Shown here: positions 51,362 through 62,700 of the stretch, piece by piece
Layout of the letters: every line of letters starts with the position of its first letter
Position numbering within the stretch: the stretch's first letter is position 1
Assembly (NCBI RefSeq): GCF_001949145.1
Contig: NW_019091460.1
Location: 98,780-162,779, forward strand
Direction of reading: 5' to 3'
DNA from: Acanthaster planci
Taxonomy: Eukaryota; Echinodermata; Asteroidea; Valvatida; Acanthasteridae
Length of the DNA: 64,000 nucleotides
Notes under the pieces: model-generated
Seen by the model: the letters and a program-made list of their open reading frames with translations, nothing else
What the model was told of the DNA's origin: nothing
Databases searched by the model: none
Translations under genes and position numbers: made by a program

Positions 51362-54300
51362 TCAAACAAAGGTGGTATTCATGCCATTCAAGACAAAAGA
51401 GCCTTCAGAGTTGAAGATTTCAGTTCCGGTATCCACTGGAGATGCATCTCGATCTTTTAATCTAAAAGGAATAAAGTTCTAACATATGTATCAATCAAAT
51501 AAATTCTCCTTGCCAATCTAAAGCAAGGGGCGTATCTACCAACAAAGCTTGATCTGTCAGTATTGCTATTCAACAACTTACATGATGTCCTTCCATTGCT
51601 GGCATTCAAGCGTTAGTTGCTTGACTTGTTGGTTGAGTTGGTCACGTTCTGATGAGACAGCTTTCAACTTGGCAACAAGTTCTGAAACCTGACATGAATA
51701 AATACAAGTGTGAAGGAAGCATATTCATGTTAAGAATGTCCCCCAAAATCCACCAAAATTACGGTAAGAATTAGTTTGAGGAACAACCTTTATACAGTGT
51801 GAACTCAGGCTTCCACACAAATCTTTTCTAGATCTCCTCATCCAGTAAAAACGATGTTTTTCCTGGCAATTTTTTTTCACACACCTTCACTGTGTAATCA
51901 TAGTCTTCACTGATCATCCAATCTTCATCTTGACATCTTAAGGTTTCCTCAATTTCGTCATCTTGCATTCCTCCTGACATCAGTAGACGCCAAACATTAG
52001 CTTTCTCAAGCCTGATATCTTCATCAAACTTCTGTAATTCATCCTCTTGCCTGGAAGAAATAGTCATCAAAATGAACTATTTTTCAACAGATTAACTGAA
52101 TTCCTGATACTTTTAGATAATCCATCACAAAATACTTCACGTATGCTTAAACAAAAAGTTTGACGAATGGCATTCTAACAGCAAACTAGCTGATTTAAAT
52201 GCAAATTTGAGAGTTGAGAATGACAACAAAATGCAATGGTATAATTCTCACACCACACTGGCCATTTTATGTCATTATTACTGTTACTGCACCTTACTGC
52301 CAACCATGCACTGTTTTTTTAAATGAAACATGTTAAACCAATATCACCACATCCATAAATGAAGACTCGAAGTCTAACAGCTCACATCTTTTGTAAGTCC
52401 AGCATCTCTTCATATGCTTCATTAGCCTTGGCAACCGCATCATCCCGTTCTATTACTGCATCCTTCAACTCTTTTTCCAACTTCTCAATTTCCTCTAGAA
52501 ACCTCAGTTCCTCATCTTCACTGCTGGCCTGTGACATACTGTCTTTGTCTCCATCTGAGCTGTGACTTGATGTAGATGGAGGATTCAAGTCTGTTATAAC
52601 TGAGGTAAAAGAGGCACGACCATTCTGCAATGACAAGAAACAATTTATTATGCAATTATAATGGCATATCATTAAGTAAACATACTTGATGCCTGATCAT
52701 TCAGGCAACAGTCACTGTATCAGGTTATCAAATCTTGAGATTAATACCTTCTTGTTGACCACACTGCTGACAGTCTTAATATTCACACCGGTCCCTGATG
52801 AACTCTTGAGTTTCAAGGTAGACTGGCGAACGTTAAGTTCAGGTCTCATGATGACAATCCACAACTTGGGTACAAACATACAGATGAGGCCAGAGGTACC
52901 GCTAGCAACGAAAGCAGTACTACAAATGATGGAGTTAGCAATGCCGGTAGTTGAAAAGTAGCAGGAAAAGAAGATGAACCTAATAAACACAAGAAACATT
53001 AGACTTCAGACTTCAGAAGGATGACGGTAGAATTTTAAGAGAGACACATGATATGAATGTCTTGATCCTTAAAAAGTCACTAAGGTTTAAGCCATGCATG
53101 GATCATTTACAATGACACAAAATTGTCGCAGATTTTTCAACACATCGAGCATTTGTGGTCCATCAAATGGCCCCAAGAAACAACCCTTGTTAAGTTATCC
53201 CTGAAAGTCTGGTTACTTCACAAATGTTGCCAGCATGGTGTTGTTAGTGTCTAGAAATCTGTGAAAAAGAACCTAATCCTCTTGTCAGTGGAGCACAGTT
53301 AGGGTCATTAAAACACCTTGCGAGATTATTCCAATGAAATCTGGGTAAACATCCTTGAAATAACCCTGAAGGATTAATTTCTAGTCAAAGTTGTTTTTTT
53401 CATGAGAATTTAAGGAACAAAATGTTCATGGCAATTATCTTCTGTCACTTGTGACAGCATCCTGGTAAGTGTCCAGAGTGTCCAAGACACCAATGCAATG
53501 ACACCACCTAGTCACATGGAACTTATATGACAACATCTGCCACGTAAGGTCAACCTAACACAATGGTAATAGCTCCATTCAAATTGCCACCAATTCAACT
53601 AAATCCTACCAGATAAGGCAACATGTCAGCATGGCAAAGCATATCCCTCTAGAATCATTGAATTGTCCTGGTAGTTTGCGGATTCTGAATGCTTTGTACA
53701 AACAGAGCATAGCCAAGACAGCATTAAAACCTGCGAAGATAAAGGAAGACAAACAGTATTGTCAACAAAGGATAATTTTTGTATGGCTCATACAGCTGGT
53801 TGGACAATGATATCAAAGCATCCCACAGTACCCTAGCCAATTCATTCCATTTCCCTAGGCTATCCAATTCAGTGCATTTACTCAAGGAATTTTACAAAGA
53901 GTTTTCCTCTACATTCTTGAATAAATAAATATATTATTTCCTTGACCCAGGCTTTTTATGGCATACAAACTTGTGAGAAATCTTACAATGTTCACAACAT
54001 GAATAATTTCGGACTTATTAAAGTTGTGTCTTATCACAACTCACCCACAGCAACTCCAGGTCCCAAGAAGGAATTATAGTCACATTCCAATAATGTGACC
54101 TCAGGGTCACTAGTATCCTTGACAACGAACCCTGGCTCCAACTGTAACCAAATGACCTGCATCGCCACCTGAATAGCCACTATACCCAGAGCAAACAGCA
54201 GTTGATACTGAAAGAGATTTTAAAAAAACTATCAAATGATATAATGAATTACATCATTAATAGAATTAAACAAATTGTAAGGAAACAAACAGGTGTCACA

Positions 54301-57300
54301 AATATCTCAGTTTAATCCTGCGACACATGTATGGATTGGGACTTGTGAATTTTCAATCACATTCCACCTGACAGTTCAGACATCGAGAAAAAGTGAATGG
54401 TTCAAGGATCTGAGGTTAAAACTCCAATTGCATTTAATTCCACTTTTAATAAAATGTCTGACAAAATCTGAGTCAGCAAAACTTAAAATGCTACCGGTTT
54501 CAGTATCAATTACAAATTTGTGTACTATAGTTTACATGAGGTGATGTAGGAACCACGTAAATCAAACCTGGATACTGAGAAACATTGATGGTGCTCCATC
54601 AGATAGCTTGCGATTGAAGATTCTGGAGATGCGGTTGGTTTTAGTCAACAGGGCTCCTACATACACCGCAAAACTGGTTCCAACCATCACAATCTTAGCA
54701 TTGCAGATCTCATCAGTTGGCATGGCAACAAAGAGAAATGTAGAGGAGTAACTCATGGCAATGCCCACCAAGAGGAGATAGCTCAGTTCTGTGCTGGTGG
54801 CTTTGACTGTTGGTGAGTTTCTATGTCTACAAAAAAACAAATATGAGACTTTCTTTACCTTCAAGGAATGTAAATGGAATGACCAATGGTTTCATGAGGC
54901 TCTATTACAGTGGCATTCGATTCACTGTCAATCTCAATATTTTACTGAAACTTTGATACTATTTCTCCTGAGGTCTCTACATTAACTCAGTCTTATTTTG
55001 AACGTTTTTCTCAAATTATGGACACAGAATTTCTACCCAAACAGGACTGGATCATGTGGCTGCAGAGTGAAGGATTTAGGCCCACAATAAGGTTGGACTG
55101 ACCTGTAGTTAGGTTGGAAATGGATGGTGTTACCTGATGTAGATTGCTAATGTGAATCCAGTTGCAAGGAGACCAATAATCGTCAGTATCACAAGAACAA
55201 TAGCCACAGCATGATTCCACTCCAAGTACACAACAGGATTAATAAGACAAGCTGTCTGATTCTCATTGGTTCGTTCACCATCAAGACACACTGTGCACTG
55301 CAGGGAATTCTGGGACATGCTGATACTGTCGGCTTGAAAGGAATAACAAATCAGGGAAGTGTATAAATTAACAATTACTGCATTTCACTTTGGCAGTTAC
55401 CGGTTACAATTTGAATAAATGAATACAATATTCTCAAGTTATCTTTGATATTACGGTTATTTCACTTCACCGCTGAATTAAGACGCATTTACTGTTCTAT
55501 ACATATCAAACTCAGTGATACAGGGAGGCACGTCCATCAATCAAACACTATGACAGACCCCAGGCTACACATGATAACACATACCATCACATCGGTGACA
55601 TTCCCAGCAGCACTTAGGTGTTAGCAGTGTAATAAAATGCCCCGGAGGGCAATCATCTGAACATCTAGACAACGGGGGCACTGTTCCTGTCTGCCAATCA
55701 ACTTGCTGCCAGTTACTGAACTTTGATGTTGGGTCCCAGTCAGCTACTTTAACAAAGGAACATTCGTCACCAAAACACTAGGAATAAAGAGAGAACATCG
55801 TCAATCTCGCAACTTGACTTAGGAAAAAAGTAAATTGTCATCAATCTGCTTTTTTTTACAAAACCTCCTACTACATACAAGTAACTACAAAAACATTCAA
55901 ATGTAAACATCTCATCTCACCTGTAGATTATAAATCTCGTACTGACCCATGGGATCTCCATTGTCATCAAACATGAAGTTGGAATTAGTCAAACCACTGA
56001 AGTTGACTTCCTTAATGTAATCCAGATATGCTTCTAGATCCAGATTTTTTGTATCATTCAAACAACCTGTTAACAAAGAAACTTAACTGTCAAACTGAGA
56101 AAAAATATGTTCCACGCAAATGTGAGAGCTAAGCTTATGCATCCACAGAAAGCATTTAAACTAAACCATATCATGTACTGTAAATCTGAATGTACTGATT
56201 GCATAAGGCAGAAAGCTTTAAATTCCCTGGCCCTCCCTGTTGTTGCTCCACCTCCCTGCCCTAACCCCTTACCTCAGCCCCTCTGCCCTGTCCCCTTGTG
56301 CCCACTTTCTTGCCCCATCTCCCTGCCCTAACCCCTTACCTCAGCCCCTCTGCCCTGNNNNNNNNNNNNNNNNNNNNNNNNNNNNNCCCCACTTTCTTGC
56401 CCCATCTCCTTGCCCTAACCCCTTACCTCAGCCCCTCTGCCCTGTCCCCTTGTGCCCCCACTTTCTTGCCCCATCTCCTTGCCCTACCCTCTCTTTACCC
56501 CTTGTTGTCCCTCCCCTTTGCCCTTAGTACCTGCAGAAACACACCCAATCTTACCATCACAAAGTGTGAACATATTATGCAGCCCTAGTAATTACGTGTA
56601 TTTGGATGGATGCAAAGAATAAATAATACCCCCCCCCATTCCACCAACAGATCCTACCCCACATCTTACCATCACACTGTGTAAGCATGTCATGTAGTGC
56701 ATAACCTAACACATACACAGCATCGATCACAAAGCTAGCTGCAGCATCTTCCTCTTGGGCGAATGTTTCATTTCCCAGGCACTGCTTGTGTTGTGCATCA
56801 GATGGGTTAAATGTACAATCAAAATGTTTGCCTAAGGTAAGCTGATACCAAGGATTACGGTGGTTGGCGTAAGGGTCCAATTGAGACAAGTACCTAAGAA
56901 AGAAAGATATTGAATGTTATGTTGCAAAATCAGTGTGGATTTCCCTGAATGCTCGCTCTTCCAATCTTCAGATTTGGAGCTCATCAGTTGATCTGGAAGG
57001 ATTCAGTTCATAACTGTACCCTGAAATATTTACACAGTAGTATTGTAAAATTGCAGTTCTGTCTGTATGGGGTGTTGAAGAATGACAAGTGATGGTGCAC
57101 TGGAGGATTTTCAACACTCATTAACTTACCTCTTGAAGTTTTTATCAGGGTCTGACTTAGGAATGATTCCCAGCATGCCCCTGACAAGAGATTTCACATT
57201 TTGAACGACTTGATCCGATTGGCCCCACGAGTCACTTGCAATCCATGTTCTATTGGTCAGTCCTTTATTTTGTGCCCCTGTCAAAATACGTCCTATTCCT

Positions 57301-59312
57301 TGCTTTCCACAGAAAGTGAAGATTACCTGTTGTATGGAATTGAATCATTGATAAATCAGAGTTAGTCAAATTTATTATGAGCAAAGCCAACATTCAAGGA
57401 AACTTGGACACTGGAAAATGTTGCTCAGCTACATGTAGGTAGAATAACAGTTTCCTGGAAGTTGCATTTTGAATCAAACTTCATGTAGATTTGCTTCAAA
57501 TTGATGAAGACTTTCTCTTTCTAGAATAGCAAATTAGTATCGGATCACTGGAAGCCAAACACTTCAGATAGCTTTTAACCACTTTTTGTTTGTATAAGTC
57601 TTAACTATGAGTTATTCATCTCATCACCAAAATCTTTTCATCCCGAGCCAATTCTTCAATGATTTTAGCCACGTCGTCATCAGGGCTGTCACTGTTCAAG
57701 CCTCGGATGATAGGGGTGCAGATATTTCTCGACTGAAGCAAATCGCTCAATAACTTCATTCCAGGTGTTCCATAGTTATCAATAGTATAGATGATAGCAA
57801 CATAATTCCATCTCATGGTTTCTGCAAGATCAGCCATCACTTCAGCTTGGTTGACATCTGAGGCGATAGTTCGAAGAAAGTATGGGTAGAGCTTCTTGTC
57901 GCTCAAGAGTGGACTTGAAGCTGAGTAGCTGACTTGAGGCACTTTGAATAACCCTGCCAAGACAGAATGGTTTAATGTCATAGTAATCCTTAAGCTTGAT
58001 CATAATCTCATCAACATGAGATTATGGTCACCTTCTTCACATTTTGGAAATTTTCCAATCTTCACCTCCAAGTATTTGAGAGGGATTATGCAAAGATGAA
58101 CACATCAGGCCTCCATCAAACCTTTCAAGTGATTACATTGCTACCAAATAAGCAGTTAATCTTTTCAACTAATGACTTTTAGTTTTATATGTACCTACCA
58201 AGAAGGTTTGCCACATCTGTTGATGTAGCACTGGATCCTGTGCCAATTACTCCTATTGTCTGTGGTTCATCACTAGAACAAGACCTTCCGTCACTCAGAG
58301 ATATGAAATTGAGAGCTTCCTAAAAATAGGAGTAAAATGAGACATTGATTCTGAAGCTGTAACTCTGGTCAACTGTCTTAAAGTTAACCATTAAAGCAGA
58401 GAGATCATGTTGAGGATAAGAGAGTTCTGATCGAAATGAAAATTACAATAACAATGTAAATAACAAGGATACTGATGGTTTATAACAATTGCAGCTCTTA
58501 ATACAGGGGTGTGTGAGTGGCCACTTAAAAAAGCTAAAAACAGATAGCGAATTGCTAAAATGTAAGTCCCATATGTTTGTACACAGCAGGTGTAAAAAAA
58601 TTGAGGGTCAACATCGAAATGAAAAAGTTGAAATCAGCTAAAACACTGAATTTTTACACCTCAGTTAATAATATTAATGTCCTTTTACCTAAAGGGCCCT
58701 ACTGAATCTCCCCCATTTTCACCATATTCCTTTGTTTATTTTTGTTTTTTAATCATTTAACACTGTCACTGTTTAATCAGTGATTACACTTTATTATAAT
58801 TGATTTTACTGATGCAAATCATAACAAATTACCCTCAGCGCCTTGTTGGGATCAGAGCAGTCGTTTCGGATATCAAATCCTAGCTTAACATTTGGCAGGA
58901 TGTCAGTGCTATTATTGAGAACGTCCACAGCATACATCATGGCTTCCATTCTCAATCCAGTCTTTTGCAGAACTCTAGAGCAAGGATTGCCATCATTATC
59001 TGGAAAAAGAACAGCAAACATTCCCCCTAGAATGATATCTCCTCTCTGATAAGCAACACCCTCAATTGCATCACTCAGTCCTTCATCAATCATCTCCATG
59101 GTAATGACACCAGCACTCCGTGGATGTCGGATGTGCGGGATCAGGAAGGCATCCCTTGTTCTGTTCTGTGCGACTTGTTCTTTCTGCTCCGTAAACATCC
59201 AAATTGCTGCCCGATTTTCCAGTTCAAATTTTCCCTTCTGAAACGCATGCGTGTTAAAAATAGCAGCAAAAAGGAAAACCAACAAAAATTTGTGTAGAAT
59301 GGGGTGTGCCAT
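51362..59312 (-). CDS. mGluR-like class C G-protein-coupled receptor, 16 exons, complete
   Basis: Exons in transcript order: 58833-59312, 58199-58319, 57628-57953, 57130-57326, 56670-56893, 55921-56066, 55585-55777, 55134-55332, 54568-54826, 54045-54207, 53610-53730, 52748-52979, 52386-52624, 51885-52050, 51582-51688, 51362-51461; 1090 aa, in frame. A signal peptide (residues 1-23) precedes the ligand-binding bilobed domain (about 80-470), with GVIGTGSS, LFKVPQVSYSASSPLLSD and NYGTPG resembling metabotropic glutamate receptors. The cysteine-rich NCD3G domain (about 499-580) has CFGDEC and PKCCWECHRCD. Seven membrane segments follow, with the family motifs RNSPTVKATSTELSYLLL, LLTKTNRISRIF and FVPKLW. 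The 200-residue tail holds two coiled-coil stretches (about 910-965, 1023-1057) and ends NTTFV. Likely a neuronal amino-acid receptor; the ligand is inference. The Ser at the position of mGluR1 Thr188 is a conservative change. Confidence 0.93.
56251..56500. repeat. C-rich minisatellite, about 67-bp unit
   Basis: Units containing CCTGCCCTAACCCCTTACCT and ACTTTCTTGCCCCATCTCC recur with a 67-bp period (CTAACCCC starts at 56261 and 56328; the next, at 56415, lies across the assembly gap). At least three units are present. It lies in a GPCR intron (56067-56669). The long open frames through it are artefacts of composition. Confidence 0.85.
56358..56386. other. Assembly gap (29 N) inside the minisatellite
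   Basis: The run of N falls within a repeat unit. With a 67-bp period the true missing sequence of one unit would be about 9-10 bases, so 29 N is not consistent with simple continuity and the copy number is unresolved. Confidence 0.9.
56549..56582 (-). pseudogene. Duplicated 3' end of a GPCR exon with splice donor
   Basis: The plus strand here matches 27 of 34 bases of 56664-56697, which is the end of GPCR exon 5 plus its donor. Read on the minus strand, the copy encodes HNMFTLCD against HDMLTQCD in the real exon and keeps an intact GTAAGA donor. No convincing acceptor or full exon precedes it, so it looks like a truncated exon duplicate. Confidence 0.6.
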
Positions 59313-59814
59313 GATGGCAACCGCCTGAAAGCTTTACCAAAATCTAAGTACAATTGGTGGGCTAGAAGATGAGACCCCGTATCCGATTTTCGTTTCATTA
59401 TCGTCAAATTTGTATTGCATTGCATCCAGACTGCTGAACGCAAATAATACAGGTTTAGAAGGAACACGTTCTGGGAACCAGTCTTGCTAAATAATTGTAT
59501 AGAAGGCCATATGTTACAGAAATCCGTAGCAAAATGTTGAAATTATACATGTATACATGTACATGTACCTCAAATATAAGTTTTAGAAAAAATTGAATAT
59601 GGAAGGGCTGTGTAGCACCGCGATCAGAATGTTGACAAGAATATAATATCCGTGCTTTGAAACATGTAATTGCCAAGCTTTCGGCAAGTGAGTACCTTCT
59701 TCAGGGCAAGCAACTGAATCTGCTTTTGCAGAGGACTGGTTTTATATTACATTCTTGTCTATATATTTTTAATAGAAAATTCCAAAGTAAAAACCTGTAT
59801 CCTTGAATTTTTCC

Positions 59815-60129
59815 TGAAACAAATCATATAGGGAAAGTGACGGGGTGCTATGAATAATTATAAAGATGAACAAAGAAATTGACTGGAGCAGGACTTGAAT
59901 CTGCGACCTCTGGAATATCGTTCCAGTGCTCTACCAACTGAGCTGGTGGCCCCTCCCATCTGTCAATATTTTTGTTCGGGGGGCGGCAACCAGAAGCCAT
60001 TGAACCTGAAACACCATGTAGCCAGGGATTACACCCCGATTTCACACGATACAACCTGGGAAGTGGTGAACAGGGATCACTCAAAGAGGATGCGGCTTTT
60101 TGAATATATATCATGAAACAAATCATATA
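59815..60129 (-). mobile_element. tRNA-related SINE with exact 16-bp target duplication
   Basis: TGAAACAAATCATATA occurs at 59815-59830 and again at 60114-60129, flanking a 283-bp insertion (59831-60113). On the minus strand the insertion holds a pol III A box, CAGCTCAGTTGGTAGAGC (59928-59945), and a B box-like GATTCAAGTCC (59891-59901). A recognisable tRNA anticodon stem lies between them (CTGGA paired with TCCAG). The acceptor stem does not pair and position 33 is C, so it is not a working tRNA gene. About 160 bp of element precede the tRNA part on the transcribed strand, which is unusual. Confidence 0.75.
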
Positions 60130-60526
60130 TATAATATATAATTTTCCAGTACATGTACATATCATGGCTCTTCAGAGTTGTATCGGGCAATTGTGGATTG
60201 TGATACGTGCCAATTTTTCATTGGATATACCTGAAATATATGTTTATTTATTGAAAATATGCAGTAATTATGTTTTAGAACATAGGGGCCTATTACTCAT
60301 ATTGTAAATACTGAGTGGAGTCGTTAGCATTTCTCTTTTTCAATTCAAAAACGAAGAATAATACTCCATTCAGTAGAGCTTTTACAGCCTAAATTTTTTT
60401 CAATGTTGTGTCATTTTTAAAGCTGAAACCGTGCTTTGATTTTTGAAGAGCGGAGCGGGGATATTTAGACAATAAAGTCTTGTTTTTTTCGCGTTCTGTC
60501 GTTCTGGCTATGCGCCAACTATAGAT

Positions 60527-60916
60527 CAGTCCCAACATGGAGAAATGTGTTTTATTTCTCCATGGTCCCAACTACAGTATTGTGACCGTCCCAACTATTG
60601 CATGCACAGATTAATAACAGGAGTTCAGTGTGTACGCATCGGCGTGACGTCACTATGGACTTTTAACATACGGCATAGGGGCAAATTTCCCGGATTTCCG
60701 AACGTGAGAATTGCATGTACCAAAGTCATTTCGTCTACATTATCAACTTGTCCTTTCAGAAAAAAAATATTTTCACAAAGATTGAGTATCATATTTAGTC
60801 AGGAGTGAACTGCAAACATTTGGAGAAGGATTTCCACAGAGATTGGCCACCAATAGTTGGGCCAGCCCAACTGCAGCACACTACAATTGAGAATGTCCCA
60901 ACTAGAGTTGGGACTG
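60527..60916. mobile_element. 390-bp inverted-repeat element (MITE) with CCCAACTA repeats
   Basis: The left end CAGTCCCAAC (60527) and right end GTTGGGACTG (to 60916) are exact inverted repeats; AT/TA flanks extend this to 12 bp. CCCAACTA-type words recur inside, next to TACAGTATTG, to TTGCATGC and in CCCAACTAGAGTTGGG near the right end. A second hairpin, ATGGAGAAAT with ATTTCTCCAT, lies at 60537-60564. No transposase is present. Confidence 0.65.
60645..60652. promoter_or_regulatory. Consensus CRE (TGACGTCA) inside the MITE
   Basis: A perfect palindromic cAMP-response element within a short CpG-rich patch (GCATCGGCGTGACGTCAC) of the inverted-repeat element. It could be used by either divergent gene; that is inference. 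Confidence 0.4.
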
Positions 60917-62241
60917 ATGCTGTACTTAAGGCGTAACACACGGTGTCACTAAAGAACAGCTCGGAAATTTAGGTCATGTTTGTGCCAGTTGAGGGGCTGC
61001 ATTAACTCCTTTTTTCAACTGATTAACGAAAATGGTAACTATTGATTTTTGGTTGTCAGTATGCATAGACCATAATGGGGAGTTTGCGTAGACTAAATAT
61101 TCAGAATTTTCTTTGCTAAAGTAAATGTCCCTTTTTTAGCCTTTTAAACGTGTCACTGTTAGTGTTAGCACTTCATCCTGTCGTCGGCTGTCATAACATT
61201 TTTAATGATTTTAATTGAAAATTAGCGTTTTCCGTAAATTTATGAAACTCTTTCCAGATATTGGATTGAAGCAGGGACATTTGGGGGATTTTTTGGGGCA
61301 TGTGTAATGCGGAGCAAACTGTGATGAGGTGATTAGGCCTATTTGGTACGTGGATTTTGACTGAAAAGCTCAAAATTCATATTTTGTTATATTTTTGTAT
61401 TATTTCACCTTATTTCAATGAATTAAATGCTGGCTTTCACTTGCTTGACAATTCAAAAATTTGAAAATGGTAAATTAACCCTCCTTTAGTTTACAGCACA
61501 AATATGCACAAGTGCATGTTGGTGCAGTGCACAACACGACACAGCTGTGCTTCTTTGAGGTGTTTACCAAGTGACCCAAAGAGTGACTTCAGCATAGGAG
61601 GGTTAAATAGAGGAGCTACAGTGTGCAAAAAGACCAATTGTAATCACAGCTTCCTGTTAAGGAAATGTGATCCAAGATAAACAGCACCCTTACTCATTTA
61701 TGCATGTCCTTAGACTGTACCATGGGGTACATGTAGGTTTTCCCAACTCCATGTGCATAGACCTAATTCAAGTAACTTGGACTCAACAAATCGCCATTTT
61801 AAACATTTGGGTAATCTACAGAGTATTATGGTGTCTGTGGTGCCAATCAGCCAGCAGGGGTTACCAGCACAGATCTAAAGTTGAGCTGTAGTGCTGGTGC
61901 CCCTACTGGTCCATTACAGAGACCAGTTGCCAGAAGGTGTAAACTTCATCTATATTTTCATCATTTAAAACTGTGTGTTCTGTTGTGAGACAAGAATTTA
62001 TTAAAGGGTTCTCAAATAAATGCTCTAGCAGCCCTGAAACATAGAAAAAAGGTGTCTGTGGTGTGCACCCAGCCAAGTTATAATACCTAAAAATGTATGT
62101 TTGCGTAGGAAGTAAGGCGCAAACAACTTACAGGTGTTCACCTGTTAACCTTTCAGTTTTGCTTTGTATTGTACATTTAGGTGAGTCTTTCAAAATCAAT
62201 CAACCAAGCATTATTTGCATGTACATGTATATCTATTGCAG

Positions 62242-62349
62242 TCACATGACAGAGCATTCCATATAAGGCTTGTGTTGATGTTCCATATTCCATAACATCA
62301 TTCGTCCAATCAGCAAGTGTCAAAATGACATCATGTCAAAATGACATAA
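62242..62349 (+). promoter_or_regulatory. Promoter-like motifs upstream of LAMTOR4
   Basis: GTCACATGAC (about 62242-62251) is one base from the lysosomal CLEAR palindrome GTCACGTGAC and contains the MiT/TFE M-box core TCACATGA. CCAATCA follows near 62306. TGTCAAAATGACATCA then repeats in tandem with a 16-bp period (62318-62349). Motif matches are short; use in LAMTOR4 control is inference. Confidence 0.3.
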
Positions 62350-62700
62350 TCCTAATATTAGCATTTGGGCATTGGCCTGCTCTCAGGTAGCATATATGTG
62401 GTGTACTTCCACACAAACGTTCCATGCATCATAAAGAGAACAACGTCGGTAAGTATGTGAAACGGTAAAGGATATTTTTCACAATCTGCTGATATGGTTG
62501 TTGAGTATGATTTGATTTTCTTTTTTCTCCCATAATGACCGTCCAATTGAAGAACTGAATCTTTTACCTTATAGTACATGTACGTGTAATTTCACTTGGT
62601 CTTTTCCAGTGTTGTTTTTATATAAGTAGCATTTGTACAAAGGAACAAAATTCTTGTCTGCATATTGACCAATTGAGTTTGCTTTTCTCATTCTGTATAG

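Larger units (their letters stand above)
59313..62700. other. Spacer between the GPCR and LAMTOR4
   Basis: 3.4 kb between divergent genes. It contains the SINE at 59815-60129, the inverted-repeat element at 60527-60916 and promoter-like motifs near 62,240-62,350. The first LAMTOR4 exon should lie here but was not identified with confidence. Confidence 0.5.

Noticed and set aside
56107-56588. Proline-rich open reading frames
   Set aside because: They run through the C-rich minisatellite and across the N gap; composition artefact inside a GPCR intron.
59670-59735. Hammerhead ribozyme of a Penelope-like element on the minus strand
   Set aside because: CTGAAGA...GAAA resembles the core, but the invariant CTGATGA is broken and stem II does not pair well. 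At most a decayed motif.
59889-59950. Functional tRNA gene
   Set aside because: A and B box and anticodon stem are present, but the acceptor arms do not pair, the T stem has a mismatch and position 33 is C. The sequence lies inside a SINE with target duplications.
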